Of a DNA stretch of 64,000 nucleotides, positions 47,498 through 56,461 are shown piece after piece (position 1 is the first letter of the stretch; each line of letters begins with the position of its first letter). A program made the translations under genes and the position numbers. Source of the DNA: Halorubellus salinus (GTDB lineage Archaea; Halobacteriota; Halobacteria; Halobacteriales; Natrialbaceae); contig NZ_JAJCVI010000008.1 in the NCBI RefSeq assembly GCF_020567525.1, forward strand, positions 1 to 64,000, in the 5' to 3' direction. The notes below the pieces were generated by a model that was not told where the DNA came from, searched no databases, and worked only from the letters and a program-made list of their open reading frames with translations.

Positions 47498-49972
47498 TCA
47501 GTCCTCTTCGAGTTCGTCAGGACGGCGAGCGGCGCGTGCGGCGTCGACCGCGGCGACGTTCTCGTCGACGTCGTGGACGCGAACGACGTCCGCGCCGCGG
47601 TCGGCAGCGATGGCGGTCGCGGCGACCGTCGCCGACAGCCGGTCGTCGTCGTCGCGACCGATCGCGCCGAACATCGACTTGTGGGAGTGCCCGACGAGCA
47701 CCGCGCAGTCGAGCGCGGCGAACTCGTCGACGCGCCCGAGGAGTTCGAACGACTCCGCGGCGGTCTTCCCGAACCCGAGCCCCGGGTCGACGACGACGTC
47801 CTCGCGCGCGACCCCGGCCTTCTCCGCGAGCAGCACCTGCTCTCTGAGCTGGTCGAGGACGTCCTCGACGACGTCGTCGTACGCGACGTCGTTCTCGGGG
47901 TCGACGGGCGTGTCGATGGAGTGCATCACGCAGAGGCCGGCGTCGTGCTCGGCGGCGACGAACCGCATCTCGGGGTCGTCCAGCCCGGAGACGTCGTTCA
48001 CGACGTCCGCGCCCGCGTCGAGCGCCGCGTCCGCGACCGCCGCCTTCCGCGTGTCGACGCTGATCGTGACGTCGATGCCAGCATCACGGATCGCCTCGAC
48101 GACCGGGACGACGCGCGCGATCTCGTCCGCGACCGTGACGGGGTCCGCGCCCGGACGCGTCGACTCCCCGCCGACGTCGATGACGTCCACGCCGTTGGCG
48201 ACCATCTCCTCGGCGCGCGCGACGGCGTCCTCGAGGCGGTCGTACTCGCCGCCGTCGAAGAACGAGTCCGGCGTCACGTTCAGGATACCCATCACCGCCG
48301 TGCCGTCGGTCCACGGCCACCGCGCGTCGGCGTCCGAACCGCCCCCGCCGACGGCGTCGTCGGTCGCGTCGAGCGCGAGCGCGGTCCGGAGTTCGGTGGC
48401 GAACCGGTCGAGGCCGTACGGGCCGTCGTCGAGCGCGGACGCGAGTCCCTCGAACTGTGCGAGCGTCCCCATGAGGACGACGTCCAGGCGTTCGTCGTTC
48501 CCGTCGAGCCCCGAGACGGTGCACTCGCCGCCGACGCGCAGCAACGCCTCCTTGACCGCGTACGCCTGGCGCTCCTGGAGGCGCGTCCGGAGGACGCGAT
48601 GGACGCCATCCGAGCGGAGTTCCGCGACGCCAGCGTCGGGGACGTTCGCGTCCGCGAGCGCGCGCTGTGCGTCGCTCAGGTCGCGTATCGTCTTCGGGAC
48701 CTCGATGCGCGTCCAGCGTTCGCGCGCCTCCGCGACCGCGAACAGCGACCCCGTGACGAGCACGCAATCCGCGGGGTCGGCCGCGTCGAGCGCGGCGCCG
48801 AGCGCGCTCGCGACTGATTCCCGCGGCGTCACCGTCTCGGCGTTCGCACCGAAGACGCTCCCGAGGACGTCGGCGTCCTCGCTCCGAGACAGGTCCGGCT
48901 CGCACGGATAACAGTGCACGGGCGTCGGGATCGCCGCGGCCATCCCGCGGTGGTCCTTGTCGTGCATCGCACCGACGACGAGGTGGAGGTCGTCGTACTC
49001 GAACGTCGATAGCGTCTCCGCGAGCCCCTCGAACGCTCCCGGGTTGTGCGCGCCGTCGAGCACCGTCAACGGCTCCTGCGAGACGACCTCGAACCGGCCC
49101 GGCCAGTGCGCGGACCGCAGCCCTCTCGCGAGCGTGTCGTCGTCGACGCCAGCGACCTGGCGCGCGAGCGTCGCCGCGATACCGGCGTTCACCGCCTGGT
49201 ACTCGCCGAGGAGCGGGATGCGGACGTCGAGCGCGCCGTCATCGTCGGTCTCGATACCGACCGCCGCCTCCGCGTGATTCGTCCGGCCGTCGTACGCGAC
49301 GCGAACGTCCGCATCGTCGCCGACCCCCACGGTGACGACGTCGCCCGCCTGCTCGCGGACCGCCGCGAGCGCCTCGCCCGACGCACCCGTGACGAGCGGT
49401 GCAGCCGCCGGCGCGACGTGGGCCTTGTCGGTCGCGATCTCCGCGATGGTGTCCCCGAGCACGCCCGTGTGTTCGAGCGTGACGCTCGTCACCGCACTCG
49501 CTGCCGGGTCGACGACGCTCGTCGCGTCGAACTTCCCGCCGATACCGACCTCGAGCACCGCCACGTCCACGTCGCGCTCCCCGAAGTACCAGAGCGCGAG
49601 CGCCGTCATCGTCTCGAAGAACGTCGGCGACTCGCCGTCGGCCGCACGCGCCGTGATGTGAGGCCTGGCCTGCTCGACGAACTCGCCGAGCGCCTCGCGC
49701 GTGACCTTCCGTCCGTCCACCCGAACGCGCTCGCGGACGTCCTCCAGGTGCGGGCTCGTGAACAACCCGACCGTCAGGTCCGTCTCCCGCAGCACGGACT
49801 CCACCATCCGCGCCGTACTCCCCTTCCCGTTCGACCCAGCGACCTGCACGAACTCGACGCCCTCGTGTGGGTTCCCGAGGTGTTCGAGGAGGCGCGCGGT
49901 CGACGCCGTCCCCGGACTCGGACGGTACCGCCGCAGGTCGAACAGGAAGTTCGCCGCCTCGTGATACTGCAT
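47498..49972 (-). CDS. folCP: Bifunctional folylpolyglutamate/dihydrofolate synthase (FolC) - dihydropteroate synthase (FolP) fusion
   Basis: 824 residues from ATG 49972 (an in-frame GTG lies 12 bp upstream). FolC part 1-about 430: VQVAGSNGKGSTARM (P-loop), VGLFTSPHLEDVRERVRVDG, VLDGAHNPGAFEGLAETL. A linker domain about 430-550 (LSDAQRALADANVPDAGVAE) of the archaeal FolP type. FolP part from about 555: VMGILNVTPDSFFDGG, VDVIDVGGESTRPGADPV, NDVSGLDDPEM, DPGLGFGKTAAESFELL, LVGHSHKSMFG. It joins pterin to pABA and adds glutamate. Confidence 0.95.
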   Translation of the reverse strand: MQYHEAANFLFDLRRYRPSPGTASTARLLEHLGNPHEGVEFVQVAGSNGKGSTARMVESVLRETDLTVGLFTSPHLEDVRERVRVDGRKVTREALGEFVEQARPHITARAADGESPTFFETMTALALWYFGERDVDVAVLEVGIGGKFDATSVVDPAASAVTSVTLEHTGVLGDTIAEIATDKAHVAPAAAPLVTGASGEALAAVREQAGDVVTVGVGDDADVRVAYDGRTNHAEAAVGIETDDDGALDVRIPLLGEYQAVNAGIAATLARQVAGVDDDTLARGLRSAHWPGRFEVVSQEPLTVLDGAHNPGAFEGLAETLSTFEYDDLHLVVGAMHDKDHRGMAAAIPTPVHCYPCEPDLSRSEDADVLGSVFGANAETVTPRESVASALGAALDAADPADCVLVTGSLFAVAEARERWTRIEVPKTIRDLSDAQRALADANVPDAGVAELRSDGVHRVLRTRLQERQAYAVKEALLRVGGECTVSGLDGNDERLDVVLMGTLAQFEGLASALDDGPYGLDRFATELRTALALDATDDAVGGGGSDADARWPWTDGTAVMGILNVTPDSFFDGGEYDRLEDAVARAEEMVANGVDVIDVGGESTRPGADPVTVADEIARVVPVVEAIRDAGIDVTISVDTRKAAVADAALDAGADVVNDVSGLDDPEMRFVAAEHDAGLCVMHSIDTPVDPENDVAYDDVVEDVLDQLREQVLLAEKAGVAREDVVVDPGLGFGKTAAESFELLGRVDEFAALDCAVLVGHSHKSMFGAIGRDDDDRLSATVAATAIAADRGADVVRVHDVDENVAAVDAARAARRPDELEED

Positions 49973-50080
49973 GCCTGTAGCCACCCGGTCCCAGCGCTTA
50001 GTGGTGTCGAAGGCGGGTCACCGAAGCCGGCGTTTCACCCAACGCGGGGCTTCTTGACCGTCGCGGTCGAACCCGGTTGC

Positions 50081-50530
50081 GTGCGACGACGACGCCTGCT
50101 CGCGGCCGCGACGACGTCCGCGACCGCAACCGCCGGCTGTCTCGCTGGCGCCGGCGGGACCGAGTTCACCGTCTCCGACCCGCCGCCGTCGCTCCGCGAG
50201 GCAGGCGAGTGCCCGAGCGACGACGTCGAGGCCTCGCTCTCGCTCGGCGACCCCGTCGACTCCCCTCGGAGCGAGGCCGCGGTCGTCCCGTACGAGGACC
50301 TGCGAGAACCCGCGAAGCTCGTCTTCCGGTTCTATCGCGCCCGCGGCAGCGCCGTGACGTGTACCGAACCGAAGCGCTTCTCGATACTCCTCGGCGACCT
50401 CACCGACCACGGAACCGACCCGTACCGCGAAGCGAACGGGTACGCTCCGGAGTGGTTGTACGTCCAGACGAACGGGAAACACCATCGCGTCAACCGGCTC
50501 GTCGTCTACGACCAGGTTCTCCAGTACTGA
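50081..50530 (+). CDS. Small Tat lipoprotein, function unknown
   Basis: 149 residues from GTG 50081. N-terminus VRRRRLLAAATTSATATAGC combines a twin-arginine motif with a lipobox (TAGC), so the protein should be exported folded and lipid-anchored. The mature part has VSDPPPSLREAGECPSDDVE and TCTEPKRFSILLGDLTDHGT; two Cys may form a disulfide. No family recognised. Divergent from the FolC-FolP gene. Confidence 0.72.
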   Translation: MRRRRLLAAATTSATATAGCLAGAGGTEFTVSDPPPSLREAGECPSDDVEASLSLGDPVDSPRSEAAVVPYEDLREPAKLVFRFYRARGSAVTCTEPKRFSILLGDLTDHGTDPYREANGYAPEWLYVQTNGKHHRVNRLVVYDQVLQY

Positions 50531-50571
50531 CCCGCGATTGCGCTGGAACCCTCGACGACCGCGGCCCCACG

Positions 50572-51441
50572 TTACCGAACGTGCGACTGCACCCAGAAGA
50601 CGCCGGAGACGTCCTCGCCGCGCTCGGGGACGCGACCGCTGATGGCGTGCGCGCCGGCGTAGAGCCACGTCTCGTAGTCGGTGCCGTCGCCGTCCCTGGT
50701 GAGTGGCACGCGGAACCGGTAGCCGTTCGCGTCGAAGAACGGGACGCGCTGGACCTCCCGCACGGTCGTCTGGAACGCGAAGTCCGCGACGCCGCCGCCC
50801 TCCACTGGCGCGAATCCCGCCATCCCGGCGGTGGAGAACTCGCCGCCGTCGTCGGTCTCGTAGGTCTCCTCGTCCGCGAGCTCGACGGCGTACGCGAGCG
50901 CCGCGAGTTCGACGTCGGCGTCGCCGAGGGGGACGCCGCCGACGCCCCACGCGCTCGCGCCGTACGTCGCGAACTCCTCCGGGCCGAGGACGACGGTCGC
51001 GTCCGCCTCCAGGTCGGTCTCCCACGGCGTCACGTCCGTCACGGTCGTCTCGTGAACGACGCCGTCGCCGATCGGGTACGCCGTCAGGACGTCGCCGTGC
51101 TCCCGGACGACGCGACACCGGAGGTTCCCGGCGCCGTACTCGACCGCGTCGACGCCCTCGACGCGGCTCTCCCGGACGCGCCCGTCGTCGAGCGTCGTCG
51201 CGACGACGCGCTGGAGCGCCTCGTCGGAATCCACCGCGGTATCCCAGTGGCGGCCGTGCCCGCCGCCACGACGCCGCGGCCCCGGCTGCGGGTCGAGCGC
51301 GGCCGCGTCCGCGTCCAACCCCCACGCCCCGTCACCGCCGACGCCGCCGTCGCTACCTCCTGCGTCGCTCGCGTCGTCGCCGGTCGCGTCCGCGTCGCCG
51401 CCCCGGCCGAGCGCGCGACGCATCGCGTCGAACAACCCCAT
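50572..51441 (-). CDS. Haloarchaeal protein of unknown function, acidic
   Basis: 289 residues. A low-complexity Gly/Asp-rich N-terminal 70 residues (GGDADATGDDASDAGGSDGG) and a beta-rich domain from about 75 (LQRVVATTLDDGRVRESRVE, EHGDVLTAYPIGDGVVHETT) to the end, including GYRFRVPLTRDGDGTDYETW. No signal peptide or catalytic motif. Convergent with the small lipoprotein gene. Confidence 0.7.
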   Translation of the reverse strand: MGLFDAMRRALGRGGDADATGDDASDAGGSDGGVGGDGAWGLDADAAALDPQPGPRRRGGGHGRHWDTAVDSDEALQRVVATTLDDGRVRESRVEGVDAVEYGAGNLRCRVVREHGDVLTAYPIGDGVVHETTVTDVTPWETDLEADATVVLGPEEFATYGASAWGVGGVPLGDADVELAALAYAVELADEETYETDDGGEFSTAGMAGFAPVEGGGVADFAFQTTVREVQRVPFFDANGYRFRVPLTRDGDGTDYETWLYAGAHAISGRVPERGEDVSGVFWVQSHVR

Positions 51442-51513
51442 GCGACCGCCGACGAGCTGCCGAGAGAAGAAACCTGCGAGGGAGCGGGCGACCCGGCGAC
51501 GAAACCCCGGCCG

Positions 51514-52143
51514 CTATCGATGGTCGCGCTCGACGTCCGCATCCGCGGGTTCGCTCTCCGCGGCGTCGCCGTCGTCGGTCGCGTCCTCGCGTGCGCGCTC
51601 ACCGTCGACGTCGTCGCGTCGGAGCTCCGCCTCGAACCCGCGGTCGAACTCGTCGTCGAAGTCCGTCGCCGACCAGTCCGTCGCCGCGTCCTCGTCCGCG
51701 AGGAGTCGCTCCAGTTCGCGCTCGAACTCGCGCTCGGTGAGTTCGCCGGCGGCGTACCGCTCCTTCAGCGCCTCGCGGCGGTCCTCGACCGTCGGCGCGA
51801 CGCGGCCCGACACGTTCACGTCCGCGAGCCACGGCACGTGCCCTTCCACGCCGCGAGCGACGCGCTCCAGGCGGTCGCTCCGCGGGAGCTCCGCGAGCCG
51901 GAGCGCGCGAACGAGCAGCCACGCGAGCAGTGCCGCACCCACGACCGTCAGCGTCGCCAGCGCGAGCAGGACGGGGAGCGCCGCGCGCAACAGGACCAGC
52001 AGGATGGACTCGCCAGCCGCTGCCGTCGCAACCGCCGACACGACCGCGAGCGTCCCGAACCCGAGGGTGCCGACGGCCGCGAGCCCGACCAGCACCAGCG
52101 CGACCGACAGCCACCGCAGTCGCCGGTCCGAGAGTACGCTCAT
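51514..52143 (-). CDS. Membrane protein with C-terminal SHOCT domain
   Basis: 209 residues from ATG 52143. Two helices (LSVALVLVGLAAVGTLGFGT and LLVLLRAALPVLLALATLTV), a basic cytoplasmic stretch, then a SHOCT motif RREALKERYAAGELTEREFE (about 128-147) and an acidic tail. SHOCT domains are short oligomerisation/targeting modules in membrane-linked regulatory proteins. Function unknown. Confidence 0.8.
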   Translation of the reverse strand: MSVLSDRRLRWLSVALVLVGLAAVGTLGFGTLAVVSAVATAAAGESILLVLLRAALPVLLALATLTVVGAALLAWLLVRALRLAELPRSDRLERVARGVEGHVPWLADVNVSGRVAPTVEDRREALKERYAAGELTEREFERELERLLADEDAATDWSATDFDDEFDRGFEAELRRDDVDGERAREDATDDGDAAESEPADADVERDHR

Positions 52144-52249
52144 CGTCGCGGAGTAGGCGCGACGCGGTAGAAAAACCCACGGGCGATCCACGCTCGTCGA
52201 CGCACTGGCTGACCGAAGACACTTACGTCCGCCCGCGACAGCAACGAGC

Positions 52250-53014
52250 GTGCGACGCCGCTCGCTTCTCGCCACCGTCGGCTCGACCGCTGCTGTCGGG
52301 CTCGCTGGCTGCACGCTCCTCGACCCCGACCGCGAGGTCGACGACGGCGACACCGTCGCGCTCGACGCCGGCGACGTGACGCTCGGCTGGCTCGGCGTCC
52401 AGTCGTCGTTCGTCGACGACACCAGCGCGCCCGCCACGGCGTACGGCGCAGCTGACGCGGCGTTCGTCGTCCTCGACTGCGACCTCCGCGCGTACGACGC
52501 CCCCGTCGACGACCTCCCCATCGCGGTCGAACTCGACCGGGGAGGCGTCCGACGCGTGAGCGACCCGCGAATCTCCGGGCTCGGCGACGACCGGCCGCGA
52601 CTCGGGTTCCGGGTCCCGACCGGCGAGCCGCTCGAATCGGGCGCCGTCGTCCTCGAGGACGCCGAGGGACGCGAACGACGCTACCCCTTCCCCGAACGCG
52701 TCCGCGAACCACTCGCGACCCCCGCCTCGTGGCGCGTCGACGTCGACGCCCCCGACACCATCGCCGCACCCGGTTCGGCGCGCGCCTGGACGACCGCAAC
52801 CAACACCGGCGACACCGCCGGCCGACTCGCCGCCGTCCTCACGCACGACGCCGCCGACGACCTCTACTGGACGCACACGTACGACGCACCAGGCACCGGC
52901 GACGAGACCTACGGCTACCGCCTCCACTGCCTCTGCGGCGACGCCGAGGAACTCACGATCACCCTCGACTGGGGCGTAGACGAGTGGACCGGCGTCGTCT
53001 CGGTCGAACCCTGA
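52250..53014 (+). CDS. Tat lipoprotein with beta-rich domain, function unknown
   Basis: 254 residues from GTG 52250. MRRRSLLATVGSTAAVGLAG followed by CTLLDPDREVDD gives a Tat motif plus lipobox (LAGC). The mature part is beta-rich: DTVALDAGDVTLGWLGVQSS, VLDCDLRAYDAPVDDLPIAV and TTNTGDTAGRLAAVLTHDA suggest an Ig-like or cupredoxin-like fold, with a Cys pair (YRLHCLCGDAEE) near the end. Possible metal or electron carrier, not proven. Confidence 0.75.
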   Translation: MRRRSLLATVGSTAAVGLAGCTLLDPDREVDDGDTVALDAGDVTLGWLGVQSSFVDDTSAPATAYGAADAAFVVLDCDLRAYDAPVDDLPIAVELDRGGVRRVSDPRISGLGDDRPRLGFRVPTGEPLESGAVVLEDAEGRERRYPFPERVREPLATPASWRVDVDAPDTIAAPGSARAWTTATNTGDTAGRLAAVLTHDAADDLYWTHTYDAPGTGDETYGYRLHCLCGDAEELTITLDWGVDEWTGVVSVEP

Positions 53015-53183
53015 TCGACTCGACGAGGAGAAGAGGCCGCAACTGTATCGAGACGAGACCTTTGGGCCTGCTCGCTGACTTTCGACACAGGTCGCTGGCG
53101 CTCGATCGTGTCTGAAGTCGTGCGAGACGGTCGCGCTCGCTCACTGCGTTCGGTCGCGCGCTGCGACCTGCCGATCTCCGTCG

Positions 53184-54836
53184 CTAATCGTGACGGAAAC
53201 ACCGCTGCCCGGTCATGACCATCGTCATCCCGAGCTCGTTCGCCGCTTCGATGACCTTGTCGTCGTTCTTCGACCCGCCGGGCTGGATGACCGCCTCGAT
53301 ACCCGCTTCGGCGGCTTCCTCGACGGCGTCCGGGAACGGGAAGAACGCGTCCGACCCCATCACCGCGCCCTCAGCGGTCTTGCCTTCGGCGTCGCGCTCG
53401 GCCTTCATCGCCGCGATCTCGACCGCGTCCACGCGCGACACCTGACCGACGCCGAGGCCGACCGTCTCGGTGCCCTTCGCGAACACGATCCCGTTCGACT
53501 TCACGTGCTTCTGGACCTTCCACGCGAACAGCATCGACTCCAGCTCTTCCTCGGTGGGTTCGCGCTCGGTGACGACCTCCAGGTCCTCGCGCGACACCGG
53601 TTCGAGGTCGCGTTCCTGGACGAGGCGGCCGCCGACGAGTTCCTTGCTCGTGAAGCGCTCGCGGGTCGCGTCGAGGTCGCCGTCGTCGGTGTACGAGGTG
53701 AGGTCGCCGACGTCGAGCACGCGCAGGTTCTTCTTCGCGGTGAGGACGTCGAGCGCGTCGTCGGTGTACCCGGGCGCGACGACGACCTCCTTGAACGAGT
53801 CGGCGACGAGTTCGGCGGTGTCGGCGTCGCACTCGCGGTTCAGCGCGACGATGCCGCCGAACGCGGACTTCGCGTCCGTCGCCAGGGCGTCCGCGTAGGC
53901 GTCAGCGAGCGTGTCGGCCGTCGCACAGCCCGCGGGGTTCGTGTGCTTGATGACGGCGGCGGCGGGCTCGTCGAACTCCTTGATGAGATAGAGGGCACCG
54001 TCGGCGTCGTTGTAGTTGTTGTAGCTCAGGGCCTTCGCGCCCTCGTTCAGCTGGTCGGCGTGGACGACGCTCGCTTCCTCGCTCGTGTTGTCCGCGTAGA
54101 GCGCGGCGTCCTGATGGGGGTTCTCGCCGTACCGGAGGTCCGCGTGGCGGTCCTCGGTGACGACGCGACGCTCCGGGAGCCCGCCGTCGTCGTCCGCGCC
54201 GTCGCCCGCGACGTGAACGGCGTTCGCGTCGAGGTCGACCTCGACGCGGTCCTCGGCGAACCACTTCACGGCGCGCGGGTACGCCTTGAACTCGCCCTCG
54301 TAGAGCACGCGCTCTTTGAGCGACTCGGTGTCGTCGCCCTCGTAGACGGGGACGGGTTCCTGCGTGACGATGGGGCCGCCGTCGACCTCGTCGGCGACGA
54401 CGGTCCCGTCGTCGTCCGTGGCGTCCGTGACGACGTGCACGGTACAGCCCGTGGTCTTCGCGCCAGCGTCGAGCGCATCACCCCAGGCGTCCATGCCTGG
54501 GAACGACGGGAGGAGGCTCGGGTGGACGTTGACTGTCGTCGGCATGGTGTCGAGGAAGGTATCCGAGAGCACGCGCATGTAGCCGTCGAGACAGACGAGG
54601 TCGACGTCGTACGCGGCGAGTTCGTCGACGAGTCGCTGCTCGTGCTCGCGTCGGGATTCGTCGTCGCCCTGTTCGACGGCGACCGTCGGGATGCCGCGTT
54701 CCTCGGCCTTCTCGAGGATTGGCGCGTCGGCGTGGTTGCTCGCGACGACGGCGAGTTCCGCGCCGCCTGGCTGGAGGTCCTGGACGTGCACGAGGTTCCG
54801 GCCGCGGTTCGAGGCGAGGCCCGCGATGCGTGTCAT
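53184..54836 (-). CDS. purNH: Fused phosphoribosylglycinamide formyltransferase (PurN) - AICAR formyltransferase (PurH C-domain)
   Basis: 550 residues from ATG 54836. PurN part 1-about 185: GLASNRGRNLVHVQDLQPGG, LDGYMRVLSDTFLDTMPTTV, NVHPSLLPSFPGMDAW (catalytic Asn/His), TVHVVTDATDDDGTVVADEV. AICARFT part from about 225: RYGENPHQDAALYADN, KALSYNNYNDADGALYLIKE, KHTNPAGCATADTL (catalytic Lys-His), ending GMTMVMTGQRCFRHD. The IMP-cyclohydrolase domain of ordinary PurH is absent; archaea use PurO for that step. Both active sites use formyl-folate. A TATA-like CCACTAACC lies about 27 nt upstream. Confidence 0.93.
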   Translation of the reverse strand: MTRIAGLASNRGRNLVHVQDLQPGGAELAVVASNHADAPILEKAEERGIPTVAVEQGDDESRREHEQRLVDELAAYDVDLVCLDGYMRVLSDTFLDTMPTTVNVHPSLLPSFPGMDAWGDALDAGAKTTGCTVHVVTDATDDDGTVVADEVDGGPIVTQEPVPVYEGDDTESLKERVLYEGEFKAYPRAVKWFAEDRVEVDLDANAVHVAGDGADDDGGLPERRVVTEDRHADLRYGENPHQDAALYADNTSEEASVVHADQLNEGAKALSYNNYNDADGALYLIKEFDEPAAAVIKHTNPAGCATADTLADAYADALATDAKSAFGGIVALNRECDADTAELVADSFKEVVVAPGYTDDALDVLTAKKNLRVLDVGDLTSYTDDGDLDATRERFTSKELVGGRLVQERDLEPVSREDLEVVTEREPTEEELESMLFAWKVQKHVKSNGIVFAKGTETVGLGVGQVSRVDAVEIAAMKAERDAEGKTAEGAVMGSDAFFPFPDAVEEAAEAGIEAVIQPGGSKNDDKVIEAANELGMTMVMTGQRCFRHD

Positions 54837-54886
54837 GGTCGAAACCGGTCGCGCTGGCGGGTTAGTGGTTTCGGTCCAGACCGCGA

Positions 54887-54949
54887 GAGTATGCACGAAC
54901 GAGCATAACTACGGCGCGAGCGGTGTAAGTAGCGCCACGAGTATGCACG
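54887..54949. promoter_or_regulatory. 11-bp direct repeat between divergent purNH and purB
   Basis: GAGTATGCACG occurs at 54887-54897 and 54939-54949, 52 bp apart, in the 167-bp region that carries both purine promoters. It is a candidate binding site for a common purine regulator. Confidence 0.4.
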
Positions 54950-55003
54950 CCCGTGTGGTTACGTTCCGACACGCTTTTGCCGACACCGGTGGCAGTTCCG
55001 GCC

Positions 55004-56386
55004 ATGACAGACCCCCTGCTGGCCGTGTCGCCGCTCGACGGCCGGTACGCCTCGCGGACCAGTCCGCTCGCGCCGTACGCGAGCGAGTCCGCGCTGATGC
55101 GCGCTCGCGTCGAAGTCGAGGTCGAGTACCTCCTCGCGCTGAGCGACCTCGACGCGACGCCCCTCGAGGTATCGGACGCCCAGGCCGCCGAGTTGCGGTC
55201 GTGCTACGAGGACTGGACCACCGAAGACGCCCAGGTCGTCAAGCAGATCGAGGTCGACGGCTACGGCGAGTACTCGGCGACGAACCACGACGTCAAAGCA
55301 GTCGAGTACTACGTTCGCCTCCACCTCCCCGACGGCCTCGACGCGGCGAACTGGATCCACTTCGGCCTCACGAGCGAGGACGTGAACAACCTCGCGCATC
55401 GCCTCCTCGCGAAGGGCGCCGTCGAGGACGTCCTCCTCCCCGAGCTCCGCGAGATACGGGACACGCTCGCGGCCATGGCCCGAGAGCACCGCGCCGTCCC
55501 GATGCTCGCTCGCACGCACGGCCAGCCCGCGACCCCGACCACGTTCGGGAAGGAGATGGCGGTGTACGCCGCACGACTCGGCCGGACGACCGCGCGGGTC
55601 GCCGGGGCCGCGGACGCTCTCAGCGGGAAGCTCGCCGGCGCATCCGGGACGTACGCCGCGCATCACGCCGCGTACCCCGACGTCGACTGGCGCGCGTTCG
55701 CTCGCGAGTTCGTCACCGACCTCGGCCTCGAGTTCACGTCGCTCGCGACGCAGGTGAATCCCTGCGACGACCTCGCCGAGTGCTTCGACGCGCTCCGCGG
55801 GGCGAACCAGGTCCTGCTCGACCTCGACCGCGACGTCTGGCTGTACGTCAGCCAGCGCTACCTCGGCCAGGAGGCGACCGAGGGCGAGACCGGGAGTTCG
55901 ACGATGCCCCACAAGGTCAACCCCATCGACTTCGAGAACTCGGAGGGCAACCTCTCGAAGGCGAACTCGGACCTGCACTTCCTCGGCGAGTACGTCACCA
56001 CGAGCCGCCTCCAGCGCGACCTCTCCGATTCGACCGTCAAACGGAACGTCGGCGCGGCGTTCGCGCACTGCCTCATCGCGTACTCGAAGACCCAGAACGG
56101 GCTCGCGAAGGTCGTCCCGAACGAGCACGTGATGCGCGAGGACCTCGAATCGACGCCCGAGATACTCGGCGAAGCCATCCAGACCATCCTCCGGCGCGAG
56201 GGCGACACCGACGCCTACGAGCGCGTGAAGGACCTCACTCGGGGCAAGCGCGTGACGATGGACGACTTCCACGCGCTCTTCGACGACCTCGACGTGAGCG
56301 AGAGCGTCCGCGAGGAACTGAAGGCACTCACGCCGTCGGGGTACGTCGGCGTCGCGAGCGACCTCGTCGACGACGTCGATACCTGA
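55004..56386 (+). CDS. purB: Adenylosuccinate lyase
   Basis: 460 residues, the family length. Opening TDPLLAVSPLDGRYASRTSP, NHDVKAVEYYVRLHL, HFGLTSEDVNNLAHRLLAKG, MLARTHGQPATPTTFGKEMA (catalytic His), and the signature GSSTMPHKVNPIDFENSEGN. It cleaves SAICAR and adenylosuccinate to fumarate plus AICAR or AMP; AICAR is the substrate of the divergent PurNH. The start follows a TATA-like CGCTTTTG (about 54972-54979). Confidence 0.96.
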   Translation: MTDPLLAVSPLDGRYASRTSPLAPYASESALMRARVEVEVEYLLALSDLDATPLEVSDAQAAELRSCYEDWTTEDAQVVKQIEVDGYGEYSATNHDVKAVEYYVRLHLPDGLDAANWIHFGLTSEDVNNLAHRLLAKGAVEDVLLPELREIRDTLAAMAREHRAVPMLARTHGQPATPTTFGKEMAVYAARLGRTTARVAGAADALSGKLAGASGTYAAHHAAYPDVDWRAFAREFVTDLGLEFTSLATQVNPCDDLAECFDALRGANQVLLDLDRDVWLYVSQRYLGQEATEGETGSSTMPHKVNPIDFENSEGNLSKANSDLHFLGEYVTTSRLQRDLSDSTVKRNVGAAFAHCLIAYSKTQNGLAKVVPNEHVMREDLESTPEILGEAIQTILRREGDTDAYERVKDLTRGKRVTMDDFHALFDDLDVSESVREELKALTPSGYVGVASDLVDDVDT

Positions 56387-56452
56387 CCGGACGCACGCGT
56401 CGACGCCTGACCTGACGCATACGCCGACACCTGACCGGACGCATACGCCGAC
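56381..56452. repeat. Tandem repeat, 24-bp unit x3, overlapping the purB stop
   Basis: Three adjacent 24-bp units start at 56381, 56405 and 56429; each contains CTGAC followed by GACGCA and ends with CGAC; the last two match in all but two positions. The first unit contains the TGA stop of purB, and the array fills the gap to the convergent TetR gene. Confidence 0.8.
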
Positions 56453-56461
56453 GGGTGTCGG

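Noticed and set aside
53129-53168. GGTCGC/GCGACC inverted repeat in the spacer before purNH's 3' end
   Set aside because: Composition (CGCTCGCTCACTGCG-type) is common in GC-rich haloarchaeal spacers; arms are short and the loop long, so no function is claimed.
53190-54908. 572-codon plus-strand frame opposite purNH
   Set aside because: Mirror frame of the purNH gene with Val/Arg/Asp-rich composition and no recognisable domain.
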